Source of the DNA: Bacillus sp. PAMC26568
GTDB taxonomy: Bacteria; Bacillota; Bacilli; Bacillales; Bacillaceae
NCBI RefSeq assembly: GCF_014235785.1
Contig: NZ_CP060137.1
Span: forward strand, 3,038,001 to 3,102,000
Length of the DNA stretch: 64,000 bases
Direction: 5' to 3'
Shown here: one piece after another, positions 61,320-64,000 of the stretch
How positions within the stretch are numbered: position 1 is the first letter of the stretch
How the letters are laid out: every line of letters begins with the position of its first letter
Translations under genes and position numbers: made by a program
Notes under the pieces: model-generated
What the model saw: the letters and a program-made list of their open reading frames with translations, nothing else
Databases searched by the model: none
What the model was told of the DNA's origin: nothing

Positions 61320-62099
61320 ATGAGAAAAAAAGCAATTTTCTATTTATCCGCCCTTTTTCTCGTCAGTATGCTTACTGCTTGCGCAGAAAAAGAAAAATTG
61401 TCAGATGGAACAGAGCTGATTGATAAAGATCAGTTTGTTTTCACGGCATCTGGAGAATTCAAACCATTCAGCTATGTCAAGGACGATATGACGATGACTG
61501 GTTTTGATATTGCCGTAGGTGAAGCCATCGCTAGGGAACTCGGGCTCGAACCTGTTCAGAAACGAATAAAATTCAAAGGAATTGTAGAAGGAGTCAAAAC
61601 TGGCCGTGCAGATGCAGCAGTTGCCAGCCACACGATTAATGATCAGCGCGCCAAGCATGTTTCATTTTCTGCCCCCTACTACTATTCTGGTCCTCAAATT
61701 TTCACACGTCCAGACAGTGACATCAAAACAGTTGAAGATTTAAAAGGGAAAGAAGTTGCCGTTGCAAAAGGCTCTACATATGCTGCAACTGCTGAGAAAT
61801 ACACAAAGAACATAAAAATGTATGATAGTGACATTACAGCCCTAAAAGCGCTAAGTACAGGACGGCATGATGCCGTCATAACTGATTTTGTAACAGGAAA
61901 AAGTGCAGCTAAAGGCGGTTTTGATATCGCCGGGCAGCAGCTGATTGAACGAAGCGAACAGGCTGTTGTTATTCCGAAGGATAATCCAGTTCTTTTGAAA
62001 CGAGTAAATGAAGCATTGGACAATCTTAGACAGGACGGAACGCTTAAGAAAATCAGCATCGAATATTTCGGAGAAGATATTACGACAAAACCTGAGTAA
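61320..62099 (+). CDS. Polar amino-acid ABC importer, substrate-binding lipoprotein
   Basis: A 259-residue lipoprotein with lipobox SMLTAC (Cys at ~21) and the SBP_bac_3 fold (FTASGEFKPFSYVKDDMTMTGFDIAVGEAIAREL; EVAVAKGSTYAATAEKY). It should bind a polar amino acid such as glutamine, arginine or cystine. AAGGAG lies 13 bases upstream, farther than usual; a four-codon ORF (ATG 61309, MKLQ) intervenes and its stop overlaps this start. The permease and ATPase follow. Confidence 0.9.
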   Translation: MRKKAIFYLSALFLVSMLTACAEKEKLSDGTELIDKDQFVFTASGEFKPFSYVKDDMTMTGFDIAVGEAIARELGLEPVQKRIKFKGIVEGVKTGRADAAVASHTINDQRAKHVSFSAPYYYSGPQIFTRPDSDIKTVEDLKGKEVAVAKGSTYAATAEKYTKNIKMYDSDITALKALSTGRHDAVITDFVTGKSAAKGGFDIAGQQLIERSEQAVVIPKDNPVLLKRVNEALDNLRQDGTLKKISIEYFGEDITTKPE

Positions 62100-62131
62100 C
62101 CACCACTTGTATAGAAAGGATGTTGTTCATT

Positions 62132-62797
62132 TTGCCTAGTTTTTCACATTTTTGGAATTCGTTAATTGACAATAAAGGCGTATTTTTGGACGCGATGCTT
62201 GTTACTCTTCAATTAACGGTTGTCTCCATATTAATCGGGATTGTAATCGGTCTCTTTTTTGCCATTTTAAAAATATCTAAACTAAAGGTCCTCAGCATCA
62301 TTTCGGATGCCTACATTTACTTAGTTAGAGGCACACCGCTGATTGTTCAGATTTTCATCTTGTATTTCGGCTTCAGCGGACTCTTTTTAATCCCTGATTT
62401 CTGGGCAGCTTCCCTTGCACTTGCTTTTCATAATGGTGCTTATATTGCTGAAATTTTCCGGGGGACAATTCAATCCATAGATAAAGGCCAAATGGAAGCT
62501 GGACGTTCTCTAGGAATGACAAGAGGCCTTACAATGAGACGAATCATTATGCCGCAGGCTTTCAGACGTGCTCTTCCTCCCCTCGGAAATCAGGTGATTA
62601 TTGGACTGAAGGATTCATCTCTTGCAGCCTTTATCTCTATAAACGAACTCTTTAACGTTGCGACCACATTAGGGTCAAATAATTTTGATGAGATGACATT
62701 TTTATTAATTGTCGCTGTTTACTACTTAATTTTAGTTGCAATATTAACACTGATTGTCAACGGACTTGAAAAGAAAATGTCAATTAGTGACCGCTAA
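62132..62797 (+). CDS. Polar amino-acid ABC importer, permease
   Basis: A ~221-residue HisM/GlnP-type permease with about five membrane segments and the EAA loop ([33 protein letters not shown]). The start is uncertain: TTG at 62132 gives reasonable spacing from AGAAAGG, whereas ATG at 62120 lies on that ribosome-binding site. It is followed 14 bases later by the ATPase. Confidence 0.88.
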   Translation: MPSFSHFWNSLIDNKGVFLDAMLVTLQLTVVSILIGIVIGLFFAILKISKLKVLSIISDAYIYLVRGTPLIVQIFILYFGFSGLFLIPDFWAASLALAFHNGAYIAEIFRGTIQSIDKGQMEAGRSLGMTRGLTMRRIIMPQAFRRALPPLGNQVIIGLKDSSLAAFISINELFNVATTLGSNNFDEMTFLLIVAVYYLILVAILTLIVNGLEKKMSISDR

Positions 62798-62811
62798 GGA
62801 GGGAATCATTT

Positions 62812-63555
62812 TTGGAATCGAAACAAATGATCAAAGTTGAAAAGCTGAATAAATCATTCGGGAATCTGCATGTTTTAAAGGATATTGATTTAACAGTAAA
62901 TGAAAGTGATGTTGTCTGTTTAATCGGCTCCAGCGGTTCAGGGAAAAGCACCCTGCTTAGATGTTTAAATTTTCTTGAGAAAAAAGACAACGGAAAAATA
63001 ATAATAAACGGTGAAGAAATTCTACAGTCTACACATGACATCAATGAGGTTCGCCAAAAGGTCGGTATGGTATTTCAGCACTTTCAGCTGTTTCCTCACA
63101 AAACAGTGATTGAAAACATCACGGAAGCGCCAATAATGGTTAAGAAAATGCCAAAAGAACAGGCAATCGCTGAAGCCAGGTCTCTCCTTGAAAAAGTCGG
63201 ACTTTCAGACAAAGCAGATATATACCCAAACAAATTATCTGGAGGACAAAAGCAGCGGGTTGCGATTGCACGTGCACTTGCAATGAAGCCTGAAATCATG
63301 CTTTTTGATGAACCAACTTCAGCGCTTGATCCAGAACTTGTCGGAGAAGTTTTAGCTGCAATGAAGGAACTTGCTGAAGATGGCATGACGATGGTTGTGG
63401 TAACCCACGAGATGCAATTTGCCAGAGAAGTTGCTGATTGGATTGTTTATATGAATGAAGGAACTATTATTGAAAGAGGACATCCAAGAGATTTTTTTAC
63501 AAATCCAAAAGAAGAACGAACGAAGGAATTTCTAAAAACGACACAATTAAATTAG
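62812..63555 (+). CDS. Polar amino-acid ABC importer, ATPase
   Basis: A 247-residue ATPase of the GlnQ/HisP type: Walker [11 protein letters not shown]-loop [11 protein letters not shown], signature [15 protein letters not shown], Walker [15 protein letters not shown] and H-loop VTHEM. The start is TTG at 62812, behind AAGGAGG; ATG at 62827 is also open. It completes a standard three-gene importer. Confidence 0.92.
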   Translation: MESKQMIKVEKLNKSFGNLHVLKDIDLTVNESDVVCLIGSSGSGKSTLLRCLNFLEKKDNGKIIINGEEILQSTHDINEVRQKVGMVFQHFQLFPHKTVIENITEAPIMVKKMPKEQAIAEARSLLEKVGLSDKADIYPNKLSGGQKQRVAIARALAMKPEIMLFDEPTSALDPELVGEVLAAMKELAEDGMTMVVVTHEMQFAREVADWIVYMNEGTIIERGHPRDFFTNPKEERTKEFLKTTQLN

Positions 63556-63564
63556 CCATATGAG

Positions 63565-63595
63565 ACGTGAGATTTCAATATCTCACGTTTTTTAT
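63565..63595 (+). terminator. Terminator of the amino-acid importer operon
   Basis: ACGTGAGAT / ATCTCACGT stem around TTCAAT, followed by TTTTTATTT. Confidence 0.9.
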
Positions 63596-63721
63596 TTCCC
63601 ATCTTCAATAAATTTCATATTGCTTTTGCAAAAAGAATTCAGTATGATGAAAACGGTTAAGAGGTCTGATGACTAACATCCAAAAATTAACAATAGATAA
63701 CAGCTTGAGAGGGGATTTTCA

Positions 63722-64000
63722 ATGAAAGAAAGAGCTTTGTTTTTTATTACAGGATTACTGATCCTGACGCTAGGTGTTTCATTAATTATTAAATCGGGAT
63801 TAGGTGCCTCTTCTTGGGATGCTCTTGCAGTAGGCGAATCAAACTTATTCGGACTTACTGTCGGCACTTGTATTTTCATAAATGGAATCGCTTTAATATT
63901 CATCAATGCGTTTTTACTTAAGAAAAAACCTGAAATCATGGCAGCGGGCAGTATTCTTCTAATTGGCGCCCTAATTGATTTTTGGCTTCTCGTCGTTTTA
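63722..64000 (+). CDS. YczE-like membrane protein, cut by the window end
   Basis: The first 93 residues of a membrane protein: hydrophobic from residue ~6, with KSGLGASSWDALAVGESNLFGLTVGT, the pattern of the YczE/YyaS family. GAGAGGGG precedes the ATG at 63722. The frame is open to the last base, so the rest lies beyond the window. Family function is poorly known; B. subtilis YczE affects bacillomycin or surfactin-type production in some strains. Confidence 0.8.
   Translation, partial: MKERALFFITGLLILTLGVSLIIKSGLGASSWDALAVGESNLFGLTVGTCIFINGIALIFINAFLLKKKPEIMAAGSILLIGALIDFWLLVVL

Overview
The window looks like chromosomal DNA of a low-GC, spore-forming member of the Bacillaceae (Bacillus or Metabacillus type). 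The basis is strong AGGAGG ribosome-binding sites, frequent TTG and GTG starts, SigW-, SigB- and LexA-like sites of the Bacillus type, and genes recognisable as Bacillus cls, yuaF-floT, a YjcZ sporulation peptide, ispA, murQRP-amiE-nagZ-namZ, nagAB and yitY-yitZ. I see no rRNA, tRNA, CRISPR array, prophage or intact insertion sequence.

Layout. 0.15-1.6 kb: cardiolipin synthase. 1.8-6.8 kb: an azoreductase remnant, then a lantibiotic/bacitracin-immunity-type ABC exporter (ATPase frameshifted in Walker A) with its two-component system. 7-10.7 kb: glycerate use (kinase, GntP permease, CdaR regulator) with a palindromic operator and a cre site. 10.9-13 kb: NfeD protein plus flotillin behind a textbook SigW promoter. 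13.3-17.3 kb: YjcZ peptide, two PepSY proteins and a second two-component system. 17.5-20.8 kb: GDPD phosphodiesterase, YitT-type protein, AlkC glycosylase with a LexA-like box, and a tiny HTH protein behind a long hairpin. 20.9-30 kb: a seven-gene peptidoglycan-sugar salvage operon (murQ-murR-murP-mupG-amiE-nagZ-namZ). 30.5-33.4 kb: TerD/vWA pair and an aldehyde dehydrogenase. 33.4-37.6 kb: repeats, intracellular subtilisin, and a decaying PadR/DUF1700/DUF4097 cassette. 37.8-41 kb: TrpXYZ-like ABC importer. 41.4-45.4 kb: an ABC-F ATPase whose long leader holds a 43-codon ORF and terminators, divergent from a FAD/Rieske oxidoreductase. 45.5-47.8 kb: PhnA protein, cold-shock protein, hydrolase. 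48-53.2 kb: GlcNAc catabolism (nagA-nagB-nagR plus a second MurQ, and nagP) with matching NagR-type operators. 53.4-64 kb: small enzymes, yitY-yitZ, MFS efflux, a polar amino-acid ABC importer, and the start of a YczE-type membrane protein cut by the window edge.

The strongest functional theme is cell-wall sugar recycling. The mur operon releases, imports and converts MurNAc to GlcNAc-6-P, and the nag operon carries that on to fructose-6-P. It combines the extracellular NamZ/NagZ/AmiE route with the intracellular MupG route, and has two MurQ paralogues.

The intergenic DNA is rich in small repeats. There are three copies of a roughly 180-220 bp element with ~24 bp imperfect terminal inverted repeats, one carrying a nested palindrome-bounded repeat. 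There are three arrays with a 21-bp period, two sharing an SD-ATG-like head. There are four hairpins with a near-identical loop. Several genes are visibly broken (azoR, ABC ATPase, DUF4097, PadR, GNAT, a VOC fragment). All names come from reading the protein sequences, and no database search was run.
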